A stretch of 64,000 nt of DNA from Fluctibacter corallii (GCF_025751585.1 NZ_JAOWKX010000008.1:1-64000), one strand, 5' to 3'; positions 48,618 through 59,397 are shown, counted from the stretch's first letter. Notes: generated by a model not told the origin, from the sequence alone. Made by a program: numbers and translations.

Positions 48618-48959
48618 CTACTCTTGAGCGTCTTCAGGCTTATGCTTTTCAGCCGTTTCTTTAATCAGAGGCTGTAGCTCGCCCTGTTGGAACATTTCTA
48701 AAATAATGTCACAACCGCCAACTAACTCACCTTCAACCCATAACTGTGGAAACGTAGGCCAGTCTGCATACTTAGGAAGCTCTGCACGGATATCTGGATT
48801 CTGAAGAATATCAACATACGCAAATTGCTCGCCACATGACATGAGGGCTTGTGATGCCTGCGCAGAAAAGCCACAGCTTGGCAACTTAGGAGAGCCTTTC
48901 ATGTAAAGAAGAATAGGGTTCTCAGCGATCTGCTGTTTAATTTTATCTACCGTTTCCAT
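48618..48959 (-). CDS. grxD: Monothiol glutaredoxin Grx4
   Basis: This 113-residue protein has the CGFS active site (Cys29) after YMKGSPKLPS, and the glutathione-binding segment WPTFPQLWVEGELVGGCDI. It carries or transfers [2Fe-2S] clusters rather than reducing disulfides. Its place between bfd and sodB fits an iron and redox group. Confidence 0.96.
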   Translation of the reverse strand: METVDKIKQQIAENPILLYMKGSPKLPSCGFSAQASQALMSCGEQFAYVDILQNPDIRAELPKYADWPTFPQLWVEGELVGGCDIILEMFQQGELQPLIKETAEKHKPEDAQE

Positions 48960-49248
48960 AATCGTAATCCAAATAATGTTCGTATAACCTGCTCACCTTA
49001 ATGGTGGCGACTCGAAATAATTCAAGGCAAATTATTTCATAAGATGATCCACTTTGACCATTGCATATTAAAAAACTGTACCCATGTTAAGGGGATACGT
49101 GAAGTACAGGCATAAAATATCTCTATGCTCACGTTTAGTGAAAAATCATCTAAAGTGAAACGTTTAGAGACTTTACATTTGCGTATTTCCGACTAGCATT
49201 TAGCCCCTCTTCAACCAATGAAGAAAGATTAATTAAAGGAGACTTCAA

Positions 49249-49830
49249 ATGGCATTTGAACTACCGGCATTGCCTTATGAAAAAAACGCACTTGAGCCAC
49301 ACATTTCAGCAGAAACGCTTGAATACCACTATGGTAAGCACCACGCTACTTATGTGACTAAGCTTAACGGCCTAATCGAAGGCACTGACATGGCGAATAT
49401 GAGCCTTGAAGAGATCGTAAAGAAATCTGACGGCGGTGTATTCAACAATGCTGCGCAAGTTTGGAACCACACATTCTACTGGAACAGCCTAAGCCCGAAT
49501 GGTGGCGGTGCGCCAACAGGTGCGATTGCAGACGCTATCAATGCAAAATGGGGCTCATTTGAAGACTTCAAAGCTGCGTTTAACGACAAAGCAGTGAATA
49601 ACTTCGGCTCTAGCTGGACATGGTTAGTAAAAACGGCTGACGGCGGTCTGGACATTGTTAACACTAGCAATGCAGCGACGCCATTAACAGAAGAAGGCCT
49701 AACGCCAATTCTAACTGTAGATCTTTGGGAACACGCATACTACATCGATTACCGTAACCTTCGTCCTAAGTACATGGAAGGTTTCTGGTCTTTGGTGAAC
49801 TGGGAATTTGCTAACGAAAATTTAGCATAA
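49249..49830 (+). CDS. sodB: Iron superoxide dismutase
   Basis: The length of 193 residues is typical of Fe-SOD. Metal ligands are His27 (EYHYGKHH), His74 (VWNHTFYW), Asp158 and His162 ([11 protein letters not shown]). AAQVWNH with Gln70 and GGGAPTG favour iron over manganese. There is no signal peptide, so it is cytoplasmic. AAAGGAGAC precedes the ATG, and a strong terminator follows. Confidence 0.97.
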   Translation: MAFELPALPYEKNALEPHISAETLEYHYGKHHATYVTKLNGLIEGTDMANMSLEEIVKKSDGGVFNNAAQVWNHTFYWNSLSPNGGGAPTGAIADAINAKWGSFEDFKAAFNDKAVNNFGSSWTWLVKTADGGLDIVNTSNAATPLTEEGLTPILTVDLWEHAYYIDYRNLRPKYMEGFWSLVNWEFANENLA

Positions 49831-49872
49831 GTTTCTAATAATTGACGGAATTCTCCGTCGATAGAATTTTTA

Positions 49873-49904
49873 AGCCAGAGCCCGCGAGGGCGCTGGCTTT
49901 TTTA
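49873..49904 (+). terminator. sodB terminator
   Basis: AGCCAG-A-GCCC pairs with GGGC-G-CTGGCT around GCGA, followed by six T. It is a strong intrinsic terminator about 40 bp after the sodB stop. Confidence 0.85.
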
Positions 49905-50043
49905 TTGGTCGATGAGACTCTCCATTCATCGCATTTCTATAAAATATTTGCATTTTAATGCCAAACTCACCCGCAATAGTTCGATTTACCGTCTAATCTT
50001 AATAGTACCAACGCTTGGTTTCTTACTCATTTAAGGGTGTGCT

Positions 50044-51966
50044 ATGGGTATATTTGAACATTTCCAACAGCGCTACGAAGCGCGCAAAGAAGAAGAATTT
50101 TCAATTCAAGAATTTCTCCAAATTTGCAAGGACGACAGCACGGCATATGCAAATTCTGCAGAGCGACTGTTAAAGGCAATAGGTGAGCCAGAAATGGTAG
50201 ACACTGCGCATGATCCGATGCTAAGTCGTATCTTCTCCAACCGTGTGATTGCTCGTTATCCTGCATTCAACGAATTTTATGGCATGGAAGAGTCTATCGA
50301 ACAAATCGTGTCTTACCTTCGTCATGCCGCACAAGGATTAGAAGAAAAGAAACAAATTCTCTATTTACTTGGCCCTGTGGGCGGCGGAAAGTCCTCACTG
50401 GCAGAGAAACTCAAAGATTTAATGCAGCGTGTACCGATATATGCTCTGAAAGACTCACCGGTAAATGATCATCCGTTTTGTCTATTTGACGTTAACGAAG
50501 ACGGCGACATTCTTGAACAAGAATACGGCATTCCTAAACGCTATTTAAAACCTATCATGTCGCCTTGGGTGCGCAAGCGCTTGCATGAATACAATGGCGA
50601 TATCAGCAAATTTAAAGTGATCAAAGTCTATCCGTCGATTTTAGATCAGGTTGGAATCGCCAAAACAGAACCCGGTGACGAAAACAACCAAGACATTTCA
50701 TCGCTGGTAGGCAAAGTGGATATTCGTAAACTAGAAGAATATGCACAAAATGATCCCGATGCATACAGCTATTCAGGGTCGTTGTGTAAAGCCAATCAAG
50801 GCTTGATGGAATTTGTCGAGATGTTTAAAGCCCCGATTAAAGTGCTACATCCATTGTTAACAGCAACGCAAGAAGGCAACTACAATCCGACAGAGGGGTT
50901 TTCTGCTCTTCCCTTCGACGGCCTCATTCTGGCGCATTCAAATGAATCAGAATGGCAAAGCTTCAGAAACAACAAGAATAACGAAGCCTTTCTAGACCGC
51001 GTATACATTGTAAAAGTTCCCTATTGTTTACGCGTTGCCGAAGAAATAAAAATCTACAAGAAGCTCATCGAAAGTAGTGAGCTTAGCGGCGCTCCGTGCG
51101 CACCTGACACATTAGAATCACTGGCACAATTTACCGTATTGTCTCGCTTAAAAGATCCAGAGAATTCCAGTATCTATTCGAAAATGCGCGTGTATGACGG
51201 CGAAAGCCTCAAAGATACTGATCCTAAGGCGAAGTCTTATCAAGAATACCGTGACTATTCAGGTGTTGACGAGGGCATGAACGGCTTGTCTACACGGTTT
51301 GCGTTTAAGATTTTATCTCGGGTTTTCAACTTCGATCATCAAGAAGTGGCTGCGAACCCTGTGCATCTATTTTATGTTCTTGAGCGCCAAATTGAACGAG
51401 AGCAATTTCCTCAGGAAACCGCCGACAGATACCGCGAACATTTAAAAGGTTATCTCATTCCCAAGTACGTGGAGTTTATCGGAAAAGAGATTCAGACAGC
51501 CTATTTAGAATCTTATTCAGAATACGGCCAGAACCTGTTCGATCGTTACGTGACCTATGCGGATTTTTGGATTCAGGACCAAGAGTATCGCGACCCTGAA
51601 ACAGGCCAGCTATTTGACAGAGAAGCATTGAATGCAGAACTAGAGAAAATAGAAAAACCCGCAGGGATCAGCAATCCCAAAGATTTCAGAAATGAAATTG
51701 TGAATTTCGTTCTACGCGCACGCGCCAATAACAAAGGCAAAAATCCAGCCTGGACCAGTTACGAAAAACTGCGCACTGTTATTGAAAAGAAAATGTTTTC
51801 GAATACCGAAGATTTACTGCCTGTTATTTCTTTCAATGCAAAAGGCTCGGCTGAAGATCAGAAAAAACACGACGATTTCGTAAAACGAATGGAAGAAAAA
51901 GGCTACACCAAAAAACAGGTGCGTTTACTGTGTGAATGGTACTTACGCGTAAGAAAATCGTCTTAA
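50044..51966 (+). CDS. yeaG: PrkA-type serine kinase/AAA protein (YeaG)
   Basis: This 640-residue cytoplasmic protein has the N-terminal PrkA AAA domain, with the P-loop YLLGPVGGGKSSLAEKL (Lys116, Ser117). The C-terminal PrkA domain follows (about 390-640, with RYVTYADFWIQD). In E. coli YeaG is induced by starvation and stress and works with YeaH. It leads a three-gene unit with 31 bp to the next gene. Length and motifs are complete. Confidence 0.95.
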   Translation: MGIFEHFQQRYEARKEEEFSIQEFLQICKDDSTAYANSAERLLKAIGEPEMVDTAHDPMLSRIFSNRVIARYPAFNEFYGMEESIEQIVSYLRHAAQGLEEKKQILYLLGPVGGGKSSLAEKLKDLMQRVPIYALKDSPVNDHPFCLFDVNEDGDILEQEYGIPKRYLKPIMSPWVRKRLHEYNGDISKFKVIKVYPSILDQVGIAKTEPGDENNQDISSLVGKVDIRKLEEYAQNDPDAYSYSGSLCKANQGLMEFVEMFKAPIKVLHPLLTATQEGNYNPTEGFSALPFDGLILAHSNESEWQSFRNNKNNEAFLDRVYIVKVPYCLRVAEEIKIYKKLIESSELSGAPCAPDTLESLAQFTVLSRLKDPENSSIYSKMRVYDGESLKDTDPKAKSYQEYRDYSGVDEGMNGLSTRFAFKILSRVFNFDHQEVAANPVHLFYVLERQIEREQFPQETADRYREHLKGYLIPKYVEFIGKEIQTAYLESYSEYGQNLFDRYVTYADFWIQDQEYRDPETGQLFDREALNAELEKIEKPAGISNPKDFRNEIVNFVLRARANNKGKNPAWTSYEKLRTVIEKKMFSNTEDLLPVISFNAKGSAEDQKKHDDFVKRMEEKGYTKKQVRLLCEWYLRVRKSS

Positions 51967-51997
51967 TGTGAAGACAGCAACAATTTAGTGAGGTGGT

Positions 51998-53287
51998 ATG
52001 GCGCACTTTATAGACAGACGTCTGAACAGTAAGGGCAAAAGCACCGTTAATCGGCAGCGATTTATTCGTCGGTACAAGCAGCAGATTAAAAAAGCTGTAT
52101 CAGATTCTATCAGTAAACGAAGCGTAACAGACGTAGACACGGGTGAGCAGGTCAGCATCCCCACCCGTGATATTTCTGAACCGGTTTTTCACACTGGCAA
52201 AGGTGGAAAACGCAATGTTATTCATCCGGGAAATGATCAATTTAGTAAGGGAGACAAAATCAAACGACCTGATGGTGGCGGTCAAGGCAAAGGAGCTGGC
52301 GAAGGCGATGCCAGCGACTCAGGCGAAGGACAAGACGACTTTGTTTTTCAAATCTCTAAAGATGAATATTTAGACTTATTATTTGAAGACCTTGAATTAC
52401 CTAATTTACAGGAAAATCAGCTAGACAAGCTTGTGCAGTACAAAACCTATCGCGCGGGGTATAAGTCTGATGGTGTGCCTAGCACTCTAGACATCGTGCG
52501 CTCGTTAAAAGGGTCAGTGGCACGAAGAGTGGCGCTAACCGCGGGTAAACGGCGCAAACTTGCTGAACTAGAGGAGGAACTGGAAAAACTAAAAAATGAC
52601 ACCCACGAGCATCCGATTGAAATTGCCGCTATCGAAGCACAAATCGAAGCCCTAAAGGCGCGAATTGCGGCAGTGCCTTTTATTGATACCTTCGACTTAA
52701 AATTTCGTAATTTTGAAAAACGTCCCGTTCCTACCAGTAAAGCGGTCATGTTCTGTCTTATGGATGTGTCAGGCTCAATGGATCAAGCCACAAAAGATGT
52801 GGCCAAACGCTTTTATATCCTGCTGTATTTGTTCTTAACCCGTACCTATAAAAACGTTGAGGTCATTTACATTCGTCATCATACGCAGGCAAAAGAAGTT
52901 GATGAACATGAGTTTTTCTATTCTCAGGAAACTGGCGGAACCATTGTCTCCAGTGCTCTGAAAATGATGCAAGAGATAGTAGCCGACCGATTCCCTTCCG
53001 ATGAATGGAATATCTATGCTGCTCAAGCATCAGATGGCGACAACTGGGCAGACGATTCACCCAACTGTAGTCGCATTTTACATAGCCAGTTACTGCCGAT
53101 TGTACGCTATTTCGCCTATATTGAAATTACTGAGCGACAACATCAAAGCCTGTGGAGGGAGTACAACAAGCTAACGCAAATACACAGCAATTTTGCCATT
53201 AAGCACATTCGCTCAATCGAAGACATTTACCCTGTATTCCGAGAATTGTTCGATAAGAATGTGAGTACACAACAAGGAGCAGCCTAA
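51998..53287 (+). CDS. yeaH: DUF444 von Willebrand-type protein (YeaH)
   Basis: This 429-residue protein has a basic start ([22 protein letters not shown]), a Gly/Asp-rich linker (about 90-115) and a charged coiled-coil (185-225). A vWA-like domain follows with the MIDAS motif DVSGSMD (Asp256, Ser258, Ser260). It is a partner of the PrkA kinase in stress adaptation, with unknown biochemistry. Its stop abuts the GTG start of the next gene. Confidence 0.95.
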   Translation: MAHFIDRRLNSKGKSTVNRQRFIRRYKQQIKKAVSDSISKRSVTDVDTGEQVSIPTRDISEPVFHTGKGGKRNVIHPGNDQFSKGDKIKRPDGGGQGKGAGEGDASDSGEGQDDFVFQISKDEYLDLLFEDLELPNLQENQLDKLVQYKTYRAGYKSDGVPSTLDIVRSLKGSVARRVALTAGKRRKLAELEEELEKLKNDTHEHPIEIAAIEAQIEALKARIAAVPFIDTFDLKFRNFEKRPVPTSKAVMFCLMDVSGSMDQATKDVAKRFYILLYLFLTRTYKNVEVIYIRHHTQAKEVDEHEFFYSQETGGTIVSSALKMMQEIVADRFPSDEWNIYAAQASDGDNWADDSPNCSRILHSQLLPIVRYFAYIEITERQHQSLWREYNKLTQIHSNFAIKHIRSIEDIYPVFRELFDKNVSTQQGAA

Positions 53288-54865
53288 GTGGTAGCAAAGC
53301 GTTCATCTAGCGACGGCAAAGCACCGTCGCGCAGACGCAAAGCGCGTCAACCGTTAAGTGATGGTCCTGACTGGACTTTCGATTTATTGGAGCAGTATGA
53401 GTCTGAAATTGATCGCATCGCAACAGACTTCAAACTTGATATTTACCCAAATCAGATAGAAATCATCACGGCCGAGCAAATGATGGACGCCTACGCCAGC
53501 GTGGGTATGCCCATCAATTATACCCATTGGTCTTACGGCAAGAAATTCATCCAAACCGAACAGAGTTACCGCCGCGGACAAATGGGGTTAGCCTATGAAA
53601 TTGTTATCAACTCTGATCCCTGCATATCCTATTTAATGGAAGAGAACACCATTACCATGCAGGCACTCGTCATGGCACATGCCTGTTACGGCCATAATTC
53701 TTTTTTCAAAGGCAACTATCTATTTCAAACATGGACCGATGCCAGCTCTATTATCGATTACCTGGTCTTTGCCAAAAACTACGTGACACAATGCGAGGAA
53801 AAATACGGCGTATCGGAAGTAGAGAGCATTATGGATTCCTGCCACGCTCTAATGAATTACGGCGTTGACCGCTACAAGCGCCCTCAAAAGATTTCTATCC
53901 AAGAGGAGCGCGAACGTCAAAAAGAGCGCGAACAGTACCTGCAATCTCAAGTTAACGACCTATGGCGCACACTTCCCAAAACAAAAGCGTCAGATAAGAA
54001 ATCCCGCAAACGATTTCCGCCTGAACCGCAAGAGAATATTCTCTACTTTATTGAGAAGAATGCGCCGTTACTCGAACCGTGGCAACGTGAATTGGTCAGG
54101 ATTGTTAGAAAAGTTTCTCAGTATTTTTATCCGCAGAAACAAACTCAAGTCATGAACGAGGGCTGGGCATGCTTTTGGCACTACCATATTCTCAATCGCT
54201 TGTACGACGAGGGGCGAGTCACCGACAAGTTTATTATGGAGTTCTTGCACAGCCATACCAACGTTGTCGCGCAGCCCAACTACAATAGCCCGTATTACTC
54301 TGGGATTAACCCCTATGCGCTTGGGTTTAATATGTTCATGGACATTAAGCGTATTTGCACCAATCCAACAAAAGAAGACAAGTATTGGCACCCCGATATT
54401 GCGGGGTCGGATTGGTTAGAAACCGTGCACTTCGCTATGCGTAATTTTAAAGACGAAAGTTTTATCAGTCAGTTTTTGTCTCCTAAATTAATACGCGACT
54501 TCCGTTTTTTCGCCATCGAAGACGATATGAAAGAGTCTTACCTGAAAATCGCGTCTATTCATAATGAAGAAGGGTATCAAGATGTAAGAGAAAAGTTGTC
54601 AGCACAATACAACTTGAGCAACCTAGAACCTAACATTCAAGTATACGATGTGGACGTGCGCGGCAACCGAGCCCTCACCCTTCGCTATGTTCCGCAAAAT
54701 GACATACCTCTGGCAGATTCAGCCAATGAAGTCATGAAACATTTACATCGATTGTGGGGATTTAATGTCACGTTAGAACAAGTAGATGAAGACAACGAAG
54801 TAAAACTCATCGCGGCTTGCCCAAATGTGATTGAAAGCAGCAAAAATACCACGGTCACTATTTAG
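53288..54865 (+). CDS. ycgB: SpoVR-family protein (YcgB)
   Basis: This 525-residue protein contains the SpoVR pattern: DWTFDLLEQYE..I, HWSYGKKF, LVMAHACYGHNSFFKGNYLF, MNEGWACFWHYHIL and NPYALGFNMF. The His/Glu-rich motifs suggest metal binding. Family members act in sporulation in Bacillus and in starvation responses in enterobacteria. The GTG start directly follows yeaH, completing the conserved prkA-yeaH-spoVR operon. A large hairpin terminator follows. Confidence 0.95.
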   Translation: MVAKRSSSDGKAPSRRRKARQPLSDGPDWTFDLLEQYESEIDRIATDFKLDIYPNQIEIITAEQMMDAYASVGMPINYTHWSYGKKFIQTEQSYRRGQMGLAYEIVINSDPCISYLMEENTITMQALVMAHACYGHNSFFKGNYLFQTWTDASSIIDYLVFAKNYVTQCEEKYGVSEVESIMDSCHALMNYGVDRYKRPQKISIQEERERQKEREQYLQSQVNDLWRTLPKTKASDKKSRKRFPPEPQENILYFIEKNAPLLEPWQRELVRIVRKVSQYFYPQKQTQVMNEGWACFWHYHILNRLYDEGRVTDKFIMEFLHSHTNVVAQPNYNSPYYSGINPYALGFNMFMDIKRICTNPTKEDKYWHPDIAGSDWLETVHFAMRNFKDESFISQFLSPKLIRDFRFFAIEDDMKESYLKIASIHNEEGYQDVREKLSAQYNLSNLEPNIQVYDVDVRGNRALTLRYVPQNDIPLADSANEVMKHLHRLWGFNVTLEQVDEDNEVKLIAACPNVIESSKNTTVTI

Positions 54866-54873
54866 CCATATTA

Positions 54874-54915
54874 GGGCGTATGCGTAAAGATGTAACGCAA
54901 TACGCCCAGCGTTTT
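54874..54915 (+). terminator. Terminator of the prkA-yeaH-spoVR operon
   Basis: GGGCGTATGCGT pairs with ACGC-A-ATACGCCC (one bulge) around a short loop, at 54874-54907. AGCG and five T follow. This is one of the longest stems in the window. Confidence 0.8.
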
Positions 54916-55056
54916 TCAGTAAGTGCACACATTACGTTTACACCTTTTATTTCCGCCCATTTGTTAACACACTGTTAAATTTAATAAAAATATGGCATAA
55001 GTGCGAGAAAGCCATGTGTTACCACTTGCAACCTTGTCATCAATAGGGAATTCATC

Positions 55057-56352
55057 ATGCTAAGTTTTATTGGATTAATCGGCGGCCTGATTCTACTGAT
55101 TATATTAACCATTCGAGGCATGAACCTTTTCATCGCAGCACCGTTGTGTGCACTGATTGTGGGGCTCACAAGTGGGTTACCCGTTTTCCTCGGAGATAGC
55201 AATTTTGTGACCGTATATATGCAAGGCTTTACGGCCTTTATTGCATCTTGGTTTTTTATGTTTTTGCTGGGCTCGTTATTCGGCAAATTTATGGAAGACA
55301 GTGGTGCTGCGGACTCTGTTGCGCAGTGGATTATTCAACGCTTAGGCAAACAACACGCCGTTGTAGCGGTAGTGGCCGCATGCGCGATTTTGACCTATGG
55401 CGGCGTAAGCGTATTTGTAGTGGCGTTTTCAGTATATCCCATGGCTCTGAGCTTATTCAAAGATGCCAACCTGCCACGGCGCTTCATTCCAGCGGCACTG
55501 TCATTTGGCTCAATTACATTCACTATGACGTCAGCGGGTTCGCCAGAAATTCAGAACTGGATCCCTATCAAGTACTTAGGCACCTCCCCGTTTGCGGCTT
55601 GGGAAGTGAGCTTAGCGGTCGCTATTTTTATGGCCAGTTTGGGATATTGGTGGATTAAACGCATGATTACTCGCGCCGTAGCCAATGGCGAGCACTTTGA
55701 ACATCGTGATGGTGATCCAGACGTGCCAGAGCGGGATTACCCTCACCCTATTACCGGCTTAATTCCCTTGTTTGTCGTATTGACACTGTCCTTCTTCTTG
55801 CATGAGCGCCTTCAACAGTTAGCCCTTATCGTCGCATTAGGCGGTGGTGTCATCACGCTCCTGCTAATCAACTATCGACATTTCCACAACATCACGAATG
55901 CCATTAATTTGGGAACCACAGGTGCCTTGGTCGCCATCGGTAATACAGCCGCGGTCGTAGGATTCGGTACGGTAGCGAAAACCACATCCGCTTTTCAAAC
56001 TGCGGTAGAGGTTATGACGCACCTACCCGGCAACGAATTGATTGGCGCAGCTATCGCTGTCAGTGTAATTGCTGGATTAACTGGCTCAGCATCAGGCGGC
56101 CAAGCTATTGCTTTGCCTTTAGTTGGGCCCCATTACCTCGAACAAGGCGTTAATCCAGAGGAGCTACATCGTATTGTTTCAATCTCATCTGGGGCCCTTG
56201 ATTCTCTTCCTCACAATGGTTACGTGGTAACCACTATACGTGCAATTTGTAATGAAACCCATCAGGCCGCTTATTGGCCGTTGGCGGCCTTAACATTAGT
56301 GGTTCCCCTTGTTGGTCTAATACTAGCCATTACGCTTTTTGTGCTGTTTTAA
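55057..56352 (+). CDS. GntP-family proton symporter
   Basis: This 431-residue protein has about twelve membrane segments. GGLILLIILTIRGMNLFIAAPLCALIVGL-type sequence begins the protein, and GLTGSASGGQAIALPLVGPHYLEQG near the end is typical of the GntP and citrate-H+ families. The substrate is probably an organic acid such as gluconate or hydroxybutyrate, not determinable here. It stands alone between the SpoVR operon and nadK. Confidence 0.85.
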   Translation: MLSFIGLIGGLILLIILTIRGMNLFIAAPLCALIVGLTSGLPVFLGDSNFVTVYMQGFTAFIASWFFMFLLGSLFGKFMEDSGAADSVAQWIIQRLGKQHAVVAVVAACAILTYGGVSVFVVAFSVYPMALSLFKDANLPRRFIPAALSFGSITFTMTSAGSPEIQNWIPIKYLGTSPFAAWEVSLAVAIFMASLGYWWIKRMITRAVANGEHFEHRDGDPDVPERDYPHPITGLIPLFVVLTLSFFLHERLQQLALIVALGGGVITLLLINYRHFHNITNAINLGTTGALVAIGNTAAVVGFGTVAKTTSAFQTAVEVMTHLPGNELIGAAIAVSVIAGLTGSASGGQAIALPLVGPHYLEQGVNPEELHRIVSISSGALDSLPHNGYVVTTIRAICNETHQAAYWPLAALTLVVPLVGLILAITLFVLF

Positions 56353-56442
56353 TAGGTAAATGCAGAAAATCATGACATAAGAAAAAATGCATGCTAATAA
56401 TGCCCTTATATCACTACCTTACTTGAAACAGTTATTTATACA

Positions 56443-57330
56443 ATGCCATTTAATACCATTGGTCTGATAGGAAAACCAGGCCATGACGGAGCGAATCAAA
56501 GTCTAAACGCTATTCATCATTACCTGTTACAACGCGGTTGCCGGGTAATTGTAGAAGAAAAAGTCGCCGACATTATTGATACGCAAAATCCTGATATTCT
56601 CGTAGAAAAAGCCAGCCTCAAAAACATTGGCAAAGCAGTAGATTTGGCCATTGTGGTAGGTGGCGACGGCAACATGCTAGGGGCCGCTCGTGTATTATCA
56701 CGCTTCGACGTGGCAGTAGTCGGTGTAAACCGAGGCAACCTTGGTTTTCTCACTGACATCAGCCCAGACGAATTTGAGTCTCAGCTTGACTCCATTTTTA
56801 AAGGCGACTTTAAAACAGAACAGCGTTTCTTGCTAGAAGTCGAGGTATACCGTGAAGGCACCTGTTTGTCTCAAAATGCGGCGGTAAATGAAGTGGTTCT
56901 CCATCACGGTAAAGTGGCGCACATGATGGAATTTGAAGTGTACATTGATGATCATTTCATGTTTAGCCAGCGCTCAGACGGGCTCATTGTCGCCACTCCT
57001 ACTGGCTCGACCGCCTACTCATTATCGGGTGGAGGGCCAATCTTAACACCCAACCTCGACGCATTAACGTTAGTGCCGATGTTCCCTCATACGTTGAGCA
57101 GTCGACCTATCGTTGTTGATGCCAAAAGTACCGTGTCGTTGAAGGTGTCATCTGAAAATCTGGATAATTTGCAGGTAAGTTGTGACAGCCATATTGCGCT
57201 CACCGTTAAACCTGGCGATGAAGTTCAAATTCGTAAAAGCCCCGACCGCCTCTCGTTAATTCATCCAAAAGATTACAGTTACTTCAATGTATTACGCTCT
57301 AAACTAGGATGGGGAAGCAAGCTCTACTAA
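56443..57330 (+). CDS. nadK: NAD kinase
   Basis: This 295-residue cytosolic kinase has the conserved [13 protein letters not shown] (Asp75) and [10 protein letters not shown] motifs. It also has [17 protein letters not shown] and the C-terminal HTLSSRPIV. It phosphorylates NAD to NADP. In relatives nadK is followed directly by recN, but here about 2.1 kb with three genes intervenes. A perfect 10-bp hairpin overlaps its stop codon. Confidence 0.97.
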   Translation: MPFNTIGLIGKPGHDGANQSLNAIHHYLLQRGCRVIVEEKVADIIDTQNPDILVEKASLKNIGKAVDLAIVVGGDGNMLGAARVLSRFDVAVVGVNRGNLGFLTDISPDEFESQLDSIFKGDFKTEQRFLLEVEVYREGTCLSQNAAVNEVVLHHGKVAHMMEFEVYIDDHFMFSQRSDGLIVATPTGSTAYSLSGGGPILTPNLDALTLVPMFPHTLSSRPIVVDAKSTVSLKVSSENLDNLQVSCDSHIALTVKPGDEVQIRKSPDRLSLIHPKDYSYFNVLRSKLGWGSKLY

Positions 57331-57340
57331 TAGAGCTTGC
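57317..57340 (+). terminator. Hairpin overlapping the nadK stop codon
   Basis: GCAAGCTCTA (57317-57326) pairs exactly with TAGAGCTTGC (57331-57340) around CTAA. The stop codon lies in the loop. No T run follows, so it may stabilise the mRNA 3' end or act as a weak terminator. Confidence 0.5.
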
Positions 57341-57578
57341 GCCAGAGTTTGGAAATACCTCAACGTAGCTGAAACACTATGCCAGTAAACGAGCATTACC
57401 TTAGCCATTTGACTACTTCACCACAGAAAGTACTTGCATAATTCTCCAGAAATGTAACGCTGATCGAAGCTTGATTACCTTTCTAACTAACCAATTAAAA
57501 ACATCCATCACGCCTAAGTTCCTCGACGAGCTGACCCTCTCTGTACAAAAATGAATTCAATCTTTACCTGCTCTAAGT

Positions 57579-58187
57579 TCATAAATTTCTTATCTCGCTC
57601 ATAATGTTTTCTCGTGCGGCGTTTTCGTATGCTTCTTGGAATAGTTCGAAATAAAAAATATGATCTCGACGCAAAAAACTCGCTAGAATCGCCTTCCTTT
57701 TTCTTCGATAAATAAACGAAGGTACTCTTCGGTATTCTTGCCTTACCCCATCAGAAAATGCTTTATAGACGGCTTTAGATTGCCCCAAGACCGACAAATC
57801 TATATCAACAATCAGCTTTTCGTCGACAGAATTAGGACAACTGTTATGGGCAGTCGCCATTACAAGTGAGAAAACGCGTTTTCGAACTGCTTCACAAGCG
57901 CCATTTTTCTCTAAAAATTCCGATGCCCAATTGGCGCTATCACTTTCATTAGTTCTTGAAAAAACCTTGTAAACAGCGTCATGAAACCACAACGCTAATT
58001 CTACCTCATCGCTATATTCAGCGAGAGAAACTGATTTATCCAGACACTCTAGTACCGATTGTAAATGTGTGACCGCATGATATCTTCTGCTCTTTTCAGA
58101 ATAAGCCCCCATGATTTGGTGAAACGTTTCCATATTGTCGGAAAACGCCAGATTTGCCACTAAATTCAACCATCTACCTTTTAACAT
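57579..58187 (-). CDS. HD-domain predicted metal-dependent phosphohydrolase
   Basis: This 202-residue protein has the HD pattern: YHAVTHLQSVL (His37, His41), then LALWFHDAVY with the His69-Asp70 doublet, and a later IVDIDLSVLG with conserved Asp. It resembles small predicted HD hydrolases of unknown substrate. Its ATG overlaps the stop of the upstream gene (TAATG), so the two are translationally coupled. The pair is opposite in strand to nadK and recN. Confidence 0.75.
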   Translation of the reverse strand: MLKGRWLNLVANLAFSDNMETFHQIMGAYSEKSRRYHAVTHLQSVLECLDKSVSLAEYSDEVELALWFHDAVYKVFSRTNESDSANWASEFLEKNGACEAVRKRVFSLVMATAHNSCPNSVDEKLIVDIDLSVLGQSKAVYKAFSDGVRQEYRRVPSFIYRRKRKAILASFLRRDHIFYFELFQEAYENAARENIMSEIRNL

Positions 58188-58558
58188 TACTTACTCCTAG
58201 GAGAGTCATCTTTTCTCAGACCAAACGCCTGCAATACGTTCTTCCCGGCCAAAACTAGATACAACCAAGCCTTTTTCCATCTGTTTCCCAATAAGATAAT
58301 ATGGATGTGCCAACCCTTCTCTCTTCTAGAGCTATAACCACTATAAAGAATGGAAAAAGCCTGAGCGTCTCCAATGTGCTTTGCAGCTAAGCTCTGGGCA
58401 TGCTGGATACCCAATTCGAACATTTCAGTAACCTCGGATGAAGAAGGCTGGCCCTGTTTAATTGGAAAAGCCAGCACAAAATAATTGGGGATTAATTCCA
58501 TCTTGATCGGCAGTAATCTGCACTCATTACCTGACCCTAAAGAAAAGCTTTCACTCAT
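58187..58558 (-). CDS. Unknown 123-residue protein coupled to the HD gene
   Basis: The frame is open up to 58678, but ATG 58558 has GAGG 8 nt upstream and leaves an 84-bp promoter gap before the divergent TetR gene, so I use it. The product has a beta strand run (YFVLAFPIKQG) and a HIHIILLGN segment. The C-terminus is basic. The HxHxI pattern recalls HIT proteins, but nothing else supports that. Function unknown. Confidence 0.6.
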   Translation of the reverse strand: MSESFSLGSGNECRLLPIKMELIPNYFVLAFPIKQGQPSSSEVTEMFELGIQHAQSLAAKHIGDAQAFSILYSGYSSRREKGWHIHIILLGNRWKKAWLYLVLAGKNVLQAFGLRKDDSPRSK

Positions 58559-58642
58559 TACCAGAACCTCAAAATATGGACAAAAAACTCCCAGGAATAA
58601 TTTGGTCAAACAACCAATAAATAATAATGGACGAGAGTAAAT

Positions 58643-59239
58643 ATGGGCAGGCCATCCAACACACAAAAGAGAAAACAAGAGATTGTTACCGCATTACTGC
58701 GAGTCATGGCTGACTTGGGATATGAGAAAGCATCAATTCAAGCCATTGCCAGAGAGGCTGGCCTTACGCCAGGCTTGATCCATTATCACTTTAAAACAAA
58801 GCAAGAAATTCTGCTATCTGCGGTCAACTGGATAGTAACTTCCGCTGAAAAGAGATTAGCCAAGTTTCAAGAAGTGAAGCAAACGCCCTGGGAAAAGCTG
58901 GAAGCCTTTATAAATGCAAGACTAGCAACTGGTGAAGCTCAAATGCCTGAAATAGTTTCGGCTTGGGTGGTCATTGCCGCAGAGTCGATACGACAACCCG
59001 AGGTTAGAGAAATATATCAAGGATTAATTCAAACTCAGCTGGATATGTTTGCGGCATTGCTCATTGATGTTTGGGAAGCCAAAACTAAGAGAGATGAAGA
59101 CGTTATTCATTTGAGTGCAATAGTAATAGCAGCGATAGAGGGTGCATTTCAATTGTCTGTTACTGCACCTCAAGCAATGCCTAAGAACTATGCTGCGACC
59201 TCTGTAATCAATCTAATCAAAGGTCAAGTAAATAGCTAA
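58643..59239 (+). CDS. TetR-family transcriptional regulator
   Basis: This 198-residue protein has the TetR helix-turn-helix at about 27-60 (ASIQAIAREAGLTPGLIHYHFKTKQEIL) in pieces matching the family, then a helical ligand domain. The effector is unknown. It is divergent from the unknown/HD pair (84 bp apart), which is the usual arrangement for a local repressor, so that pair is a likely target. It lies upstream of recN on the same strand. Confidence 0.85.
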   Translation: MGRPSNTQKRKQEIVTALLRVMADLGYEKASIQAIAREAGLTPGLIHYHFKTKQEILLSAVNWIVTSAEKRLAKFQEVKQTPWEKLEAFINARLATGEAQMPEIVSAWVVIAAESIRQPEVREIYQGLIQTQLDMFAALLIDVWEAKTKRDEDVIHLSAIVIAAIEGAFQLSVTAPQAMPKNYAATSVINLIKGQVNS

Positions 59240-59378
59240 TTAACGCAAACCCGTGTTCTAAAAGTTCTTATTGCATCAAAGCCTTTGCCCTATCAGGTGC
59301 TTTCCGTAGGGGTTAAGTAAACAGTTTACTCATCCATTTAAATAAAAACCTATAAAATGGCTAGACAATCGCCAAAAC

Positions 59379-59394
59379 ATGTATATATTTACAG
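59379..59394. promoter_or_regulatory. LexA box 1 upstream of recN
   Basis: ATGT-ATATATTT-ACAG fits CTGT-N8-ACAG with one mismatch (first base A). It lies 28-43 bp before the recN start, next to a second box. Confidence 0.7.
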
Positions 59395-59397
59395 TTA

